Shown: piece by piece, positions 18,490 through 29,556 of the stretch
Position numbering within the stretch: position 1 is the first letter of the stretch
How the letters are laid out: the number at the start of each line of letters is the position of its first letter
DNA from: Streptococcus canis
GTDB lineage: Bacteria; Bacillota; Bacilli; Lactobacillales; Streptococcaceae
Direction: 5' to 3'
NCBI RefSeq assembly: GCF_900636575.1
Contig: NZ_LR134293.1
Location: 1,427,501-1,491,500 of the forward strand
Length of the DNA stretch: 64,000 nt
Notes under the pieces: generated by a model
What the model saw: the letters and a program-made list of their open reading frames with translations, nothing else
What the model was told of the DNA's origin: nothing
Databases searched by the model: none
Translations under genes and position numbers: made by a program

Positions 18490-19479
18490 ATGAAATACAT
18501 TGTTAACAAAAGTCACAATCCTGCCTTTAACATTGCCCTTGAAGCTTACGCTTTTAGAGAATTAGTGGAAGAAGACGAATTGTTTATCCTCTGGATCAAT
18601 GAACCAGCTATTATTATTGGTAAGCACCAAAATACCATTCAAGAAATCAATAAAGAATACATTGATGAACATGATATTCATGTTGTCCGTCGTTTATCTG
18701 GTGGCGGGGCAGTTTACCATGATTTGAATAACTTGAATTATACTATTATTTCAAATAAAACAGCAGAAGGTGCCTTTGATTTCAAAACTTTTTCACAACC
18801 TGTGATTGCGACTTTAGCAGATTTAGGAGTAACAGCCAATTTTACAGGTCGTAACGATATTGAAATTGACGGCAAAAAAATCTGTGGAAATGCTCAAGCC
18901 TACTATAAAGGTCGCATGATGCACCATGGTTGTCTCTTGTTTGATGTGGACATGACAGTCCTTGGAGATGCTCTTAAGGTCAGCAAGGACAAGATTGAGT
19001 CTAAAGGGGTGAAATCAGTTCGTGCTCGTGTGACTAATATCTTAAATGAATTGCCAGAAAAGATTACTGTTGATGAATTTTCAGATAAAATCTTGGCTAA
19101 AATGAAAGAAACTTACCCAGACATGACAGAGTATGTTTTGTCAGAGGATGAATTGGCTAAGATTCAACAATCTGCTGAGGAACAATTTGGCAGCTGGGAT
19201 TGGACCTATGGAAAAGCGCCAGAGTATACGATTGAGCGAAATGTTCGTTATCCTGCGGGTAAAATTTCTACTTTTGCGAATGTTGAAAATTCTATCATTA
19301 AAAACCTTAAAATCTATGGCGATTTCTTTGGTATCAAAGATGTGCAAGACATTGAGCATTTATTGATTGGTTGCAAATATGAATATAGTGATGTGCTTGA
19401 ACGTCTGAAAACCATTGATACCACTCAATATTTTTCACGCATGACCCTTGAAGAAGTTGCAAAAGCCATTGTGGCTTAA
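18490..19479 (+). CDS. lplA: Lipoate-protein ligase A
   Basis: A 329-residue enzyme that activates free lipoate with ATP and attaches it to lipoyl domains. Motif RRLSGGGAVYHD (near 71) is the LplA lipoyl-binding loop, GRNDIEIDGKKICGNAQ (near 117) carries the catalytic lysine, and the C-terminal accessory domain is present. Its likely clients are the lipoyl domains of acoC and lpd, from which it is separated here by the toxin operon and IS remnant. Start ATG follows GAAAGGA. Confidence 0.92.
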   Translation: MKYIVNKSHNPAFNIALEAYAFRELVEEDELFILWINEPAIIIGKHQNTIQEINKEYIDEHDIHVVRRLSGGGAVYHDLNNLNYTIISNKTAEGAFDFKTFSQPVIATLADLGVTANFTGRNDIEIDGKKICGNAQAYYKGRMMHHGCLLFDVDMTVLGDALKVSKDKIESKGVKSVRARVTNILNELPEKITVDEFSDKILAKMKETYPDMTEYVLSEDELAKIQQSAEEQFGSWDWTYGKAPEYTIERNVRYPAGKISTFANVENSIIKNLKIYGDFFGIKDVQDIEHLLIGCKYEYSDVLERLKTIDTTQYFSRMTLEEVAKAIVA

Positions 19480-19510
19480 AAAAAGAGGCTGGAATAAACA
19501 GCCTCTTTTT
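19480..19510. terminator. Bidirectional terminator between lplA and gatD
   Basis: AAAAAGAGGCTG and CAGCCTCTTTTT form a perfect 12-bp stem with A- and T-runs on both sides, placed between two convergent genes. Confidence 0.8.
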
Positions 19511-19537
19511 GATATGTTTATGATAATAGTGAATTCT

Positions 19538-21672
<2,135 letters not shown>

Positions 21673-21719
21673 GTTTATATTTTATCACAAGTTTCTCAAT
21701 TTTAGATAAGGAAAAATGT

Positions 21720-21737
21720 CACGAATCGTGATATACT
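21720..21737 (+). promoter_or_regulatory. cdaA promoter with 11-bp palindrome
   Basis: An extended -10 (TGATATACT, hexamer at 21732-21737) is overlapped by CACGAATCGTG (21720-21730), a perfect palindrome with a central A. The element lies 38 bp before the cdaA start and could be an operator. No matching regulator is recognised. Confidence 0.45.
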
Positions 21738-21774
21738 ACTAATAGTATCTGTTTTAGATAGGAATGAGAGTTGT

Positions 21775-22626
21775 ATGAGTAATTTATCTAGCATTGACAC
21801 AAAGTTTTTATTGAGTTTATTTTCTGACCCTTGGATGCTTGCAGTGCATCTTTTGGACATTCTAATTGTTGCCTACCTGATTTATCGGTTTATTAAAGCA
21901 TTGACGGGGACCAAAATCATGTCTTTAGTGCAGGGCGTTATTTTCTTTTTGATTATTCGCTTTATTGCAGAATGGGTTGGTTTTACTACCATCACCTATT
22001 TGATGAATCAAGTTATTACCTACGGAGTCATTGCTGGAGTTGTGATTTTTGCACCAGAAATTCGAGCAGGGCTTGAAAAGTTTGGACGATCTACGCAAGT
22101 TTTTCTCCAAAAACAAACAGTTAGCAGCGAGGAAGTTTTGGTAGATGCCTTGATTAAGTCTGTGGCCTATATGGGTCCTCGGAAAATTGGGGCTTTGATT
22201 GCTATCGAGCAGACACAGACCCTACAAGAATATATTGCGACAGGTATTCCTTTACATGCCGATATTTCAAATCAACTATTAATTAATATCTTTATTCCCA
22301 ACACACCACTTCATGATGGTGCGGTTATTGTTGGTCAGAATAAGATTGTGGCAGCTTGTGCCTACTTGCCTTTGTCAGAATCAATGACAATTTCCAAAGA
22401 ATTTGGAACACGACATAGAGCAGCTATCGGTTTGTCTGAACATTCTGATGCCTTGACCATTATCGTCTCAGAAGAAACAGGGGCCATTTCGGTAGCGCGT
22501 AAGGGGCAATTTTTGCATGATTTAACAGCAGATGAATTTGAAACCGTTCTTAGAACGTATTTAATCAGTGAACCAAGTGTTACCTTGCCATGGTTTAAAA
22601 AAATTTTAGGAGGAAAAGCTAAATGA
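21775..22626 (+). CDS. cdaA: Diadenylate cyclase CdaA
   Basis: A membrane-bound cyclase of 283 residues that makes c-di-AMP from ATP. Three N-terminal membrane segments (about 20-100) precede the DAC domain, which shows the two catalytic motifs DGA (LHDGAVIVG near 181) and RHR (GTRHRAAIG near 213). The gene overlaps cdaR by 4 bp, and glmM follows, the conserved cdaA-cdaR-glmM cluster. Also called dacA. Confidence 0.95.
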   Translation: MSNLSSIDTKFLLSLFSDPWMLAVHLLDILIVAYLIYRFIKALTGTKIMSLVQGVIFFLIIRFIAEWVGFTTITYLMNQVITYGVIAGVVIFAPEIRAGLEKFGRSTQVFLQKQTVSSEEVLVDALIKSVAYMGPRKIGALIAIEQTQTLQEYIATGIPLHADISNQLLINIFIPNTPLHDGAVIVGQNKIVAACAYLPLSESMTISKEFGTRHRAAIGLSEHSDALTIIVSEETGAISVARKGQFLHDLTADEFETVLRTYLISEPSVTLPWFKKILGGKAK

Positions 22627-23579
22627 AACGATTTTTAAATAGTCGCCTTTGGTTAGCCTTAGTTTCAGTTTTTTTTGCTATTCTTCTTTTTTTGACGGCC
22701 GCTTCAAGTAACCACAAAAATTCTGGGTCACAAATTTATAGTCCGATTGAAACATACACCCATAGCCTTAAAGATGTGCCTATTGATATAAAATATGATA
22801 GTGAGAAATATTTTATCAGCGGTTATTCTTATGGCGCTGAAGTTTATCTAACCTCTACCAATCGGATTAAACTTGATTCTGAAGTGAATAGCGACACTCG
22901 CAGTTTTAAGATTGTAGCAGACTTAACCAAGAGTCATCCTGGAACGGTCACAGTAACATTGAAAGTGGAAAATTTACCTTCTGGGGTAACTGCTACGGTC
23001 TCACCCGATAAAATTTCAGTAACTATTGGTAAAAAAGAATCAAAGATGTTTCCTGTTCGAGGCAGTGTAGATGCCAAACAAATTGCAAATGGCTATGAGA
23101 TTAGTAAGATTGAAACAGGAATTGATAAGGTCGAGGTGACTAGTGATGAATCTACTATTGCCTTGATTGACCATGTTGTCGCCAAGTTACCTGATGATCA
23201 GGTCTTGGATGCAAATTACAGCAGTCGTGTCACCTTACAAGCTGTTTCTGCTGATGGAACAATCTTAGCAAGTGCCATTGATCCAGCCAAGGCCAATTTG
23301 ACAGTTGGTGTTAAGAAAATTACGAAATCGGTTCCTATTAGGGTTGAAGCAGTTGGAGTAATGAATGACGGTTTATCAGATATTCAATATAAGTTGTCCA
23401 AACAAACTGCTCTTATTTCTGGAAGTCGAGAGGCCTTAGAAGCTATTGATGAAATCGTTGCAGAAGTTAATATTTCTGACGTGACTAAAAACACTAGTAA
23501 GACTGTGAGTTTGTCTTCTAATCAGGTGTCTATTGAGCCGTCAGTAGTGACCGTTCAGTTGACAACCACTAAAAAATAA
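22623..23579 (+). CDS. cdaR: CdaR, YbbR-domain regulator of CdaA
   Basis: A 318-residue protein anchored by one N-terminal membrane segment (about 9-27) with an extracytoplasmic part made of about three YbbR repeats (segments with the pattern ...VPI.V and ...PS.V.V). It modulates CdaA activity. Its ATG overlaps the cdaA stop (ATGA), showing translational coupling. Confidence 0.92.
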   Translation: MKRFLNSRLWLALVSVFFAILLFLTAASSNHKNSGSQIYSPIETYTHSLKDVPIDIKYDSEKYFISGYSYGAEVYLTSTNRIKLDSEVNSDTRSFKIVADLTKSHPGTVTVTLKVENLPSGVTATVSPDKISVTIGKKESKMFPVRGSVDAKQIANGYEISKIETGIDKVEVTSDESTIALIDHVVAKLPDDQVLDANYSSRVTLQAVSADGTILASAIDPAKANLTVGVKKITKSVPIRVEAVGVMNDGLSDIQYKLSKQTALISGSREALEAIDEIVAEVNISDVTKNTSKTVSLSSNQVSIEPSVVTVQLTTTKK

Positions 23580-23632
23580 TGGATAATAACAAGGAAAATT
23601 GAATGGAGGAAGCCAGTAGGCTTATATAAATT

Positions 23633-24988
23633 ATGGGAAAATATTTTGGAACAGACGGTGTTCGTGGGGAAGCAAATGTTGAGCTGACACCTGAGTTAGC
23701 ATTTAAACTTGGTCGCTTTGGCGGCTATGTTTTAAGTCAACACGAAACCGAAAGACCCAAAGTTTTTGTGGCACGTGACACTCGTATTTCAGGAGAAATG
23801 CTGGAGTCAGCCTTGATTGCTGGTCTGCTGTCTGTTGGTATTGAAGTTTATAAACTTGGTGTTTTAGCAACACCTGGTGTCTCTTATTTAGTTAGAACTG
23901 AAAAAGCAAGTGCGGGGGTCATGATTTCTGCTAGTCATAATCCAGCACTTGACAATGGCATTAAATTCTTTGGAAATGACGGTTTCAAGTTAGCCGATGA
24001 GCAAGAATTGGAAATCGAAGCCCTCTTAGATGCTAGTGAAGATAACCTGCCACGTCCAAGTGCTGAGGGTCTTGGAACCTTAGTTGACTATCCAGAAGGT
24101 CTTCGTAAATATGAAAAATTCTTGGTAACAACTGGGACTGATTTGACGGGTATGACAGTTGCTTTAGACACGGCTAACGGTGCAGCCTCTGTTTCTGCGC
24201 GTGATGTCTTTTTAGATTTAAATGCAGAAATTGCTGTTATTGGTGAAAAACCGAATGGTTTAAATATTAATGACGGTGTTGGTTCAACACATCCAGAACA
24301 GCTTCAAGAACTTGTTAAGGAGACAGGTGCTGATTTAGGATTGGCCTTTGATGGTGATAGTGACCGTCTGATTGCAGTTGACGAAAATGGCGCTATTGTT
24401 GATGGTGATCGTATCATGTTTGTTATCGGCAAGTACCTATCAGAAAAAGGCCTTCTTGCGCAAAATACCATTGTCACAACGGTGATGTCTAACCTTGGTT
24501 TCCATAAAGCTTTGGATAGCCATGCTATCAATAAAGCAATCACAGCTGTAGGTGATCGCTATGTGGTAGAAGAAATGCGTCGTTCAGGCTATAACCTCGG
24601 AGGTGAGCAATCAGGGCATGTCATTATCATGGACTACAATACCACTGGAGATGGCCAACTAACAGCTATCCAATTAACGAAAATCATGAAAGAGACAGGA
24701 AAAAGTCTGTCTGAATTAGCAAGTGAAGTGACTATCTATCCTCAAAAATTGGTTAATATCCGTGTGGAGAACAGCATGAAAGAACGTGCTATGGAAGTTC
24801 CAGCTATTGCAAATATCATTGCAAAAATGGAAGAAGAAATGGCAGGTAACGGACGCATTCTTGTGAGACCAAGTGGCACAGAACCTCTGCTTCGTGTCAT
24901 GGCAGAAGCGCCAACAGATACTGAAGTCGATTATTATGTGAACACCATCGCTGATGTTGTGCGTGCAGAAATTGGGCTTGATTGCTAA
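23633..24988 (+). CDS. glmM: Phosphoglucosamine mutase
   Basis: A 451-residue phosphohexomutase converting glucosamine-6-phosphate to glucosamine-1-phosphate for peptidoglycan precursors. The phosphorylated serine is S101 in ISASHNP, the Mg loop DGDSDR is near 242, and the phosphate loop RPSGTEP is near 417. It is the third gene of the cdaA cluster; GlmM is known to interact with CdaA in Gram-positive bacteria. Confidence 0.95.
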   Translation: MGKYFGTDGVRGEANVELTPELAFKLGRFGGYVLSQHETERPKVFVARDTRISGEMLESALIAGLLSVGIEVYKLGVLATPGVSYLVRTEKASAGVMISASHNPALDNGIKFFGNDGFKLADEQELEIEALLDASEDNLPRPSAEGLGTLVDYPEGLRKYEKFLVTTGTDLTGMTVALDTANGAASVSARDVFLDLNAEIAVIGEKPNGLNINDGVGSTHPEQLQELVKETGADLGLAFDGDSDRLIAVDENGAIVDGDRIMFVIGKYLSEKGLLAQNTIVTTVMSNLGFHKALDSHAINKAITAVGDRYVVEEMRRSGYNLGGEQSGHVIIMDYNTTGDGQLTAIQLTKIMKETGKSLSELASEVTIYPQKLVNIRVENSMKERAMEVPAIANIIAKMEEEMAGNGRILVRPSGTEPLLRVMAEAPTDTEVDYYVNTIADVVRAEIGLDC

Positions 24989-25027
24989 AAGAGCGAAGTT
25001 GTTGTTTCAGTGTTTTTGTTACAAAAC

Positions 25028-25065
25028 AAAGGAGACTTTGGGCGCTTAGTCCAGGTCTCTTTTTA
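25028..25065 (+). terminator. Terminator after glmM
   Basis: AAAGGAGACTTTGG and CCAGGTCTCTTTTT form an imperfect stem ending in a T-run, 40 bp after the stop codon. Confidence 0.65.
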
Positions 25066-25087
25066 CAATTAAGAGAAAGGAAAACTA

Positions 25088-25729
25088 ATGACCAAGCAAA
25101 TGATAGCAGACCTCGCTAACGGATTACCTCCCCTAGCAGCTCAGCTTTATTTAGACATGATTCCTGAATACCAAGAGGGCTATGCTTCTTATGTTTATCA
25201 AACACCAAAAGAAGACACTCAAAAGCGCCGCATTAAACAGTTGTCTAAAAATTTTGGACGGTTACGGGATACCCCATCTTTCTATGTGATGCCTATGGTA
25301 AGAGAAATCGCAGAGCAATTGCTAGCAGATAGAGGAGAAACTTATCATCCTCTATCAACAGTTGCAGCTAATCAAGTATTAGCGGCTACTGTTAATAATC
25401 ATAAGACGATTTTCCAAGTGCTTCGAAATGGGGCAAGAGTGGCCTTTGTGATTCTTCAAAAAAAGGGAGAATTTCTGGAAATGACTTTAGGGATTCTTTC
25501 TCAAGGAAAAGAAGCCGAATTGCCAGCAGCTATTGTGGGAGCTGTCCAGAAATATATTCTGGCAGATATGCAAGAGAAACTCCTTCCATTAAGCGTTCTC
25601 GTCAGTCGAGAATCAAGCAAACTTTTTTACCAAGAACAAGGGTTTGTTCTGATAGCTAAGGGTTGCGAGTCAGGAAATGAAAGCCATTCTGTCGCTTGTC
25701 AGCTCGTGAAATATTTGTCCAAGTCATGA
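25088..25729 (+). CDS. Conserved hypothetical protein, possible GNAT-like end
   Basis: A soluble 213-residue protein, start ATG after AGAAAGGAAAA. No clear catalytic motif is seen. The C-terminal segment SSKLFYQEQGFVLIAKG resembles the last strands of GNAT acetyltransferases (FYxxxGF), and the middle (VLAATVNNHKTIFQVLRNGARVAFVIL) is hydrophobic but not membrane-spanning. It is transcribed in line with hemW. Not recognised beyond this weak similarity. Confidence 0.6.
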   Translation: MTKQMIADLANGLPPLAAQLYLDMIPEYQEGYASYVYQTPKEDTQKRRIKQLSKNFGRLRDTPSFYVMPMVREIAEQLLADRGETYHPLSTVAANQVLAATVNNHKTIFQVLRNGARVAFVILQKKGEFLEMTLGILSQGKEAELPAAIVGAVQKYILADMQEKLLPLSVLVSRESSKLFYQEQGFVLIAKGCESGNESHSVACQLVKYLSKS

Positions 25730-25776
25730 AGAATCAAGAGAAATGGTTTCTTAGTAGGGGCATTTACCCTCTAAAG

Positions 25777-25785
25777 TGGTATAAT
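25777..25785 (+). promoter_or_regulatory. Extended -10 promoter of hemW (leaderless)
   Basis: TGGTATAAT (TGn plus the consensus TATAAT at 25780-25785) ends 6 bp before ATG 25792. Transcription would start on or next to the A of the start codon. No Shine-Dalgarno sequence precedes the ATG. Confidence 0.55.
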
Positions 25786-25791
25786 AAGAAC

Positions 25792-26922
25792 ATGTCAAAA
25801 AAACCTACTTCAGCTTATGTGCATATTCCTTTTTGCACACAAATTTGTTATTATTGTGATTTTTCAAAAGTTTTTATCCAAAATCAACCAGTCGATGCCT
25901 ACTTGCAAGCTTTGATTCAAGAATTTGATTCCTATGGTATTCGTGATTTAAAAACCCTTTATATTGGAGGGGGGACACCTACAGCTATCACTGCTAAGCA
26001 ATTGGAGTATTTGCTGAGTCACCTTGAACGGAATCTCAATTTAGATAATCTTGAAGAGTTCACAATCGAGGCAAATCCTGGTGATCTGACGCCAGATAAA
26101 ATTGCGGTGCTCCGAAGGTCAGCAGTTAATCGGATTTCCTTAGGTGTTCAGACCTTTAATGATAAACAATTAAAGCAGATTGGCCGTAGCCATAATGAAC
26201 AACAAATTTATAGCACCATCGCCAATTTAAAGGCCGCAGGTTTTCATAATATTTCCATTGATTTGATTTATGCCTTGCCAGGTCAAACCTTAGATCATGT
26301 CAAGGAAAATGTAGCCAAGGCCCTTGCTTTGGATATTCCTCATCTTAGCTTGTATAGCCTTATTTTGGAACATCATACAGTCTTTATGAATAAGATGCGA
26401 CGTGGTAAACTTAATTTACCAACGGAGGACTTGGAAGCGGAAATGTTTGAGTATATCATTTCTGAAATGGAAGCCAATGGTTTTGAACACTATGAAATCT
26501 CTAATTTTACCAAACCAGGTTTTGAAAGCCGACATAACTTGATGTACTGGGACAATGTGGAATATTTTGGGTGTGGTGCGGGTGCCTCGGGTTACCTTAA
26601 TGGTGTTCGTTATCGAAATCGGGTGCCCATTCAGCATTATCTTAAAGCGGTTGCAGCGGGAAATGCCAGACTGAATGAAGAAGTGCTGAGCAAGGAAGAA
26701 ATGATGGAAGAGGAGCTCTTTTTGGGATTGCGTAAAAAAACAGGTGTCTCTATTGAACGCTTTGAATCAAAATTTGGTCTCTCTTTTGAGGAGCGATATG
26801 GCAAAATTGTCAAAAAATTAAAAAATCAAGGGCTGCTTGCCAAAGACGATGCCTTTGTCAGAATGACTAAACAAGGTCTTTTTTTAGGCGATTCTGTTGC
26901 TGAGCAATTTATACTAGATTAG
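25792..26922 (+). CDS. hemW: Radical SAM protein HemW (coproporphyrinogen oxidase-like)
   Basis: A 376-residue radical SAM protein. The [4Fe-4S]-SAM cluster motif is C15-x3-C19-x2-C22 within HIPFCTQICYYCDF. GGGTPTA (near 66) is the SAM-binding glycine motif, and a HemN C-terminal domain follows. The length and lack of an N-terminal extension fit HemW, a heme chaperone-like protein, not a true HemN oxidase. I chose ATG 25792 over longer in-frame starts because it matches the family N-terminus and the adjacent -10 element. Confidence 0.88.
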   Translation: MSKKPTSAYVHIPFCTQICYYCDFSKVFIQNQPVDAYLQALIQEFDSYGIRDLKTLYIGGGTPTAITAKQLEYLLSHLERNLNLDNLEEFTIEANPGDLTPDKIAVLRRSAVNRISLGVQTFNDKQLKQIGRSHNEQQIYSTIANLKAAGFHNISIDLIYALPGQTLDHVKENVAKALALDIPHLSLYSLILEHHTVFMNKMRRGKLNLPTEDLEAEMFEYIISEMEANGFEHYEISNFTKPGFESRHNLMYWDNVEYFGCGAGASGYLNGVRYRNRVPIQHYLKAVAAGNARLNEEVLSKEEMMEEELFLGLRKKTGVSIERFESKFGLSFEERYGKIVKKLKNQGLLAKDDAFVRMTKQGLFLGDSVAEQFILD

Positions 26923-26932
26923 GAGATTGGTT

Positions 26933-27667
26933 ATGGGATTAAGTTACCGCGAAGACATTAAACTTCCGTTTGAATTATGTGATGTCAAATCAGATATTAA
27001 ATTTCCCCTTCTCTTGGATTATTGTCTAACAGTTTCGGGGAGACAATCTGCCGCATTAGGACGGAGTAATGATTACCTTTTAGAGGAATATGGACTAGTC
27101 TGGATTGTGACGGACTATGAGGTTACTATCCATCGCTTGCCACGTTTCAAGGAAACCATTACCATTGAGACACAGGCCATGTCCTATAATAAATTATTTT
27201 GTTACCGACAATTTTATATTTATGACCAAGAGGGTCAACTTTTGGTGGATATTTTAGCTTGTTTTGCTTTGTTACATCCAGATACTCGAAAGGTGGCAAG
27301 TATTCCAGAAGATTTAGTGGCGCCTTTTGAAACTGATTTTGTTAAAAAGCTACGCCGTGCTCCTAAAATGCATCTCTTAGAGGAGTCAATTGATCGCGAC
27401 TACCATGTCCGATATTTTGACATTGACATGAATGGTCACGTCAATAATAGTAAATATTTAGATTGGATGTATGATGTGTTAGGATATGAGTTTTTAAAGA
27501 CCCATGAGCCTTTACGCATGACTTTAAAATATGTCAAAGAAGTCTCACCAGGTGGTCAAATTACCTCCAGTTACCAGTTGGACCAATTAATCTCTTACCA
27601 TCAAATCACATCAAATGGGTATTTGAATGCCCAAGCCATGATTGAGTGGCAACCGATACAAAAATAG
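26933..27667 (+). CDS. Acyl-ACP thioesterase
   Basis: A 244-residue double hot-dog thioesterase (acyl-ACP thioesterase family, FatA/FatB-like). It releases fatty acids from acyl carrier protein. The first hot-dog starts with [15 protein letters not shown]; the second contains [22 protein letters not shown] (near 161), the conserved Asp/Asn/His catalytic stretch. ATG 26933 follows AGGAG by 7 bp. It lies 10 bp after hemW. Confidence 0.85.
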   Translation: MGLSYREDIKLPFELCDVKSDIKFPLLLDYCLTVSGRQSAALGRSNDYLLEEYGLVWIVTDYEVTIHRLPRFKETITIETQAMSYNKLFCYRQFYIYDQEGQLLVDILACFALLHPDTRKVASIPEDLVAPFETDFVKKLRRAPKMHLLEESIDRDYHVRYFDIDMNGHVNNSKYLDWMYDVLGYEFLKTHEPLRMTLKYVKEVSPGGQITSSYQLDQLISYHQITSNGYLNAQAMIEWQPIQK

Positions 27668-27683
27668 AAAGCGAGACAGACAA

Positions 27684-28448
27684 GTGCCTTATAAGGGTTA
27701 TTTAATTGATTTAGACGGAACGATTTACCAAGGGAAAAACCGTATTCCAGCAGGGGAACGATTTATCAAACGTCTGCAAGAAAGAGGCATTCCTTATTTA
27801 TTGGTGACTAATAATACCACAAGAACACCTGAAATGGTGCAAGACATGCTAGCCAATCAGTTTAATGTTGAGACAGGCATTGAGACCATTTATACGGCTA
27901 CCATGGCAACCGTCGATTACATGAATGACATGAACTGTGGCAAGACAGCTTACGTTATTGGGGAAACAGGTCTCAAATCAGCTATTGCAGCAGCAGGTTA
28001 TGTAGAAGATCTCGAAAATCCAGCTTATGTGGTGGTTGGTTTAGACAGTCAGGTGACCTATGAGATGTTAGCCATAGCTACCTTGGCTATTCAAAAGGGT
28101 GCTCTCTTTATTGGGACAAATCCTGATTTAAATATTCCAACCGAACGTGGTTTGATGCCAGGAGCGGGTGCATTGAATGCCTTGTTAGAAGCTGCTACAC
28201 GTGTGAAACCTGTTTTTATTGGCAAGCCCAATGCTATCATTATGAATAAATCACTAGAGGTATTAGGTATTAAACATTCCGAAGCAGTGATGGTTGGGGA
28301 TAATTACTTGACTGATATTATGGCAGGTATTCAAAATGACATAGCTACCATTTTAGTCACAACAGGATTTACAAGACCTGAAGAAGTACCAACCTTACCA
28401 GTGCAGCCAGATCATGTCCTATCTAGTCTTGATGAGTGGGAATTGTGA
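27684..28448 (+). CDS. HAD-family hydrolase, NagD-like
   Basis: A 254-residue phosphatase of the HAD IIA (NagD/AraL) group. Motif I is DLDGTIYQG at about residues 8-16, motif II lies in LLVTNNTTR near 40, and motifs III/IV are GKPNAIIM and VGDNYLTDI near 180-210. I chose GTG 27684 because the protein then begins [13 protein letters not shown], the normal family N-terminus; upstream in-frame codons lie in the thioesterase gene. The stop overlaps the next start by one base. Physiological substrate unknown. Confidence 0.85.
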   Translation: MPYKGYLIDLDGTIYQGKNRIPAGERFIKRLQERGIPYLLVTNNTTRTPEMVQDMLANQFNVETGIETIYTATMATVDYMNDMNCGKTAYVIGETGLKSAIAAAGYVEDLENPAYVVVGLDSQVTYEMLAIATLAIQKGALFIGTNPDLNIPTERGLMPGAGALNALLEAATRVKPVFIGKPNAIIMNKSLEVLGIKHSEAVMVGDNYLTDIMAGIQNDIATILVTTGFTRPEEVPTLPVQPDHVLSSLDEWEL

Positions 28449-29080
28449 TGGTAGAAAACATTAAATTATTTTGTAGCTGGCTATGGGTATTAGCCTTGTC
28501 TGTTTTAATAACCATCTATGCAGCCTGGTTACTTTATCCAGTAGAGATTGATTATTTACATTTGGAACAAGTGGTTTTGATGACCAAATCGTCTATACTC
28601 TATAATTACAATGGGCTCCTTCATTACTTAACCAATCCCTTTGTGACAAGATTGGAATTGGCTAGTTTTCATTCATCGGCAGACGGACTCAAGCATTTCG
28701 CAGATGTTAAATGGCTTTTTCACCTAACTCAAGTCATTTTTCTTGGTCTCCTTTACCCAACTGTTAAGACTTTCACGCAAATGATCAAAACCAACAGTTT
28801 CTGGCTCATTCAAAAGCCTTTAATGATGGCAGCTTTGTTTCCTCTTATAATTGGCCTAACGGCCAGCTTCATTGGTTTTGATCATTTTTTTATCCTCTTT
28901 CATAAGATGCTTTTTGTAGGAGATAGTAGTTGGCTCTTTGATCCACTGCAAGATCCAATCATCTGGCTTCTCCCTGAAGTTTTTTTCTTGCACTGTTTCC
29001 TTTTCTTTATGATCGTTTACGAAATCATTTTGTGGAGCTTAGTAGGCTTGGCAAGGAGGCAACGTCTTAATGTAGAATGA
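28448..29080 (+). CDS. TIGR01906-type integral membrane protein
   Basis: A 210-residue protein with about five hydrophobic segments (near 8-30, 75-95, 120-142, 170-195) and a basic C-terminus. It belongs, by pattern and gene order, to the TIGR01906 family, which is usually found next to the NagD-like gene in streptococci. Its ATG overlaps the upstream stop TGA. Function unknown. Confidence 0.75.
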   Translation: MVENIKLFCSWLWVLALSVLITIYAAWLLYPVEIDYLHLEQVVLMTKSSILYNYNGLLHYLTNPFVTRLELASFHSSADGLKHFADVKWLFHLTQVIFLGLLYPTVKTFTQMIKTNSFWLIQKPLMMAALFPLIIGLTASFIGFDHFFILFHKMLFVGDSSWLFDPLQDPIIWLLPEVFFLHCFLFFMIVYEIILWSLVGLARRQRLNVE

Positions 29081-29110
29081 AATAAGGATTAAGAGATTCA
29101 TTTTCTTAAA

Positions 29111-29150
29111 AACAAAAAACAAGCGTCTTGAAAGCGCTTGTTTTTTTGTT
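29111..29150. terminator. Bidirectional terminator before the CRISPR locus
   Basis: AAAAAACAAGCG and CGCTTGTTTTTT form a stem of about 12 bp with A- and T-runs. It lies between the membrane protein gene and the tracrRNA 3' end, so it could stop transcripts from both sides. Confidence 0.75.
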
Positions 29151-29175
29151 TGCAGTCAGAGTAAAATAAAGATAT

Positions 29176-29345
29176 AAAAAAAGCACCGACTCGGTGCTCA
29201 CTTTTTCAAGTTGATTACGGACTAGCCTTATTTTAACTCGCTATGTTGTTTTGAATAGTCCCAACAAGATTATTTTATACTTTTTTAGGAAAATAATCAA
29301 GGAGAAATCAAAGAAATTTACAAGCAATAAAACACTACATAATAC
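29176..29345 (-). ncRNA. tracrRNA: tracrRNA (long and short forms)
   Basis: Minus-strand RNA that pairs with crRNA repeats and scaffolds Cas9. From 29265 downwards it holds the anti-repeat (GUUGGGACUAUUC...), the nexus (AAGGCUAGUCCG), a stem (CAACUUGAAAAAGUGAG) and the terminator hairpin GCACCGAGUCGGUGC with seven U. The short form should start near 29265, from TTGATT (29295-29300) and TAAAAT (29272-29277), spacing 17 bp. The long form, about 170 nt, should start near 29345 from an extended -10, TGATAATAT (29352-29360). Sizes match the 89- and 171-nt forms of S. pyogenes SF370. The long form carries a repeat-like GUUUUAUUGCUUG (29321-29333) preceded by an 11-nt guide (29334-29344). Confidence 0.93.
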
Positions 29346-29388
29346 AATCTAATATTATCAAAATAAGTTAGTTAAGAGAAGGATTTTG

Positions 29389-29421
29389 TGTTATAATTAT
29401 TTTATATTATTATGTAGTTAG
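29389..29421 (+). promoter_or_regulatory. cas9 operon promoter (Pcas) with predicted tracr-L target
   Basis: An extended -10, TGTTATAAT (hexamer 29392-29397), predicts a start near 29404. No good -35 is seen. Immediately downstream, TATTATGTAGT (29408-29418) is an exact 11-nt match to the guide of the long tracrRNA, followed by TAG (29419-29421), which fits the NNG PAM reported for this Cas9. The rest of the 135-bp leader to the cas9 start is AT-rich and shows no other feature. Confidence 0.7.
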
Positions 29422-29556
29422 TTTATAAAACGAGGAAGTGGTTTGGCAAAGAAAAATTAAAGCATATTAAACTTATTTAAGAAGTCATTAAAAGTATTAT
29501 TGAAATGATTTAAATGATGCGTAATATCATTTAAAATCTTTATTTAGGAGAGAAAA

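Noticed and set aside
25696-25791. Longer start of hemW inside the preceding gene
   Set aside because: The added residues are not family-like, and a consensus -10 element lies directly before ATG 25792.
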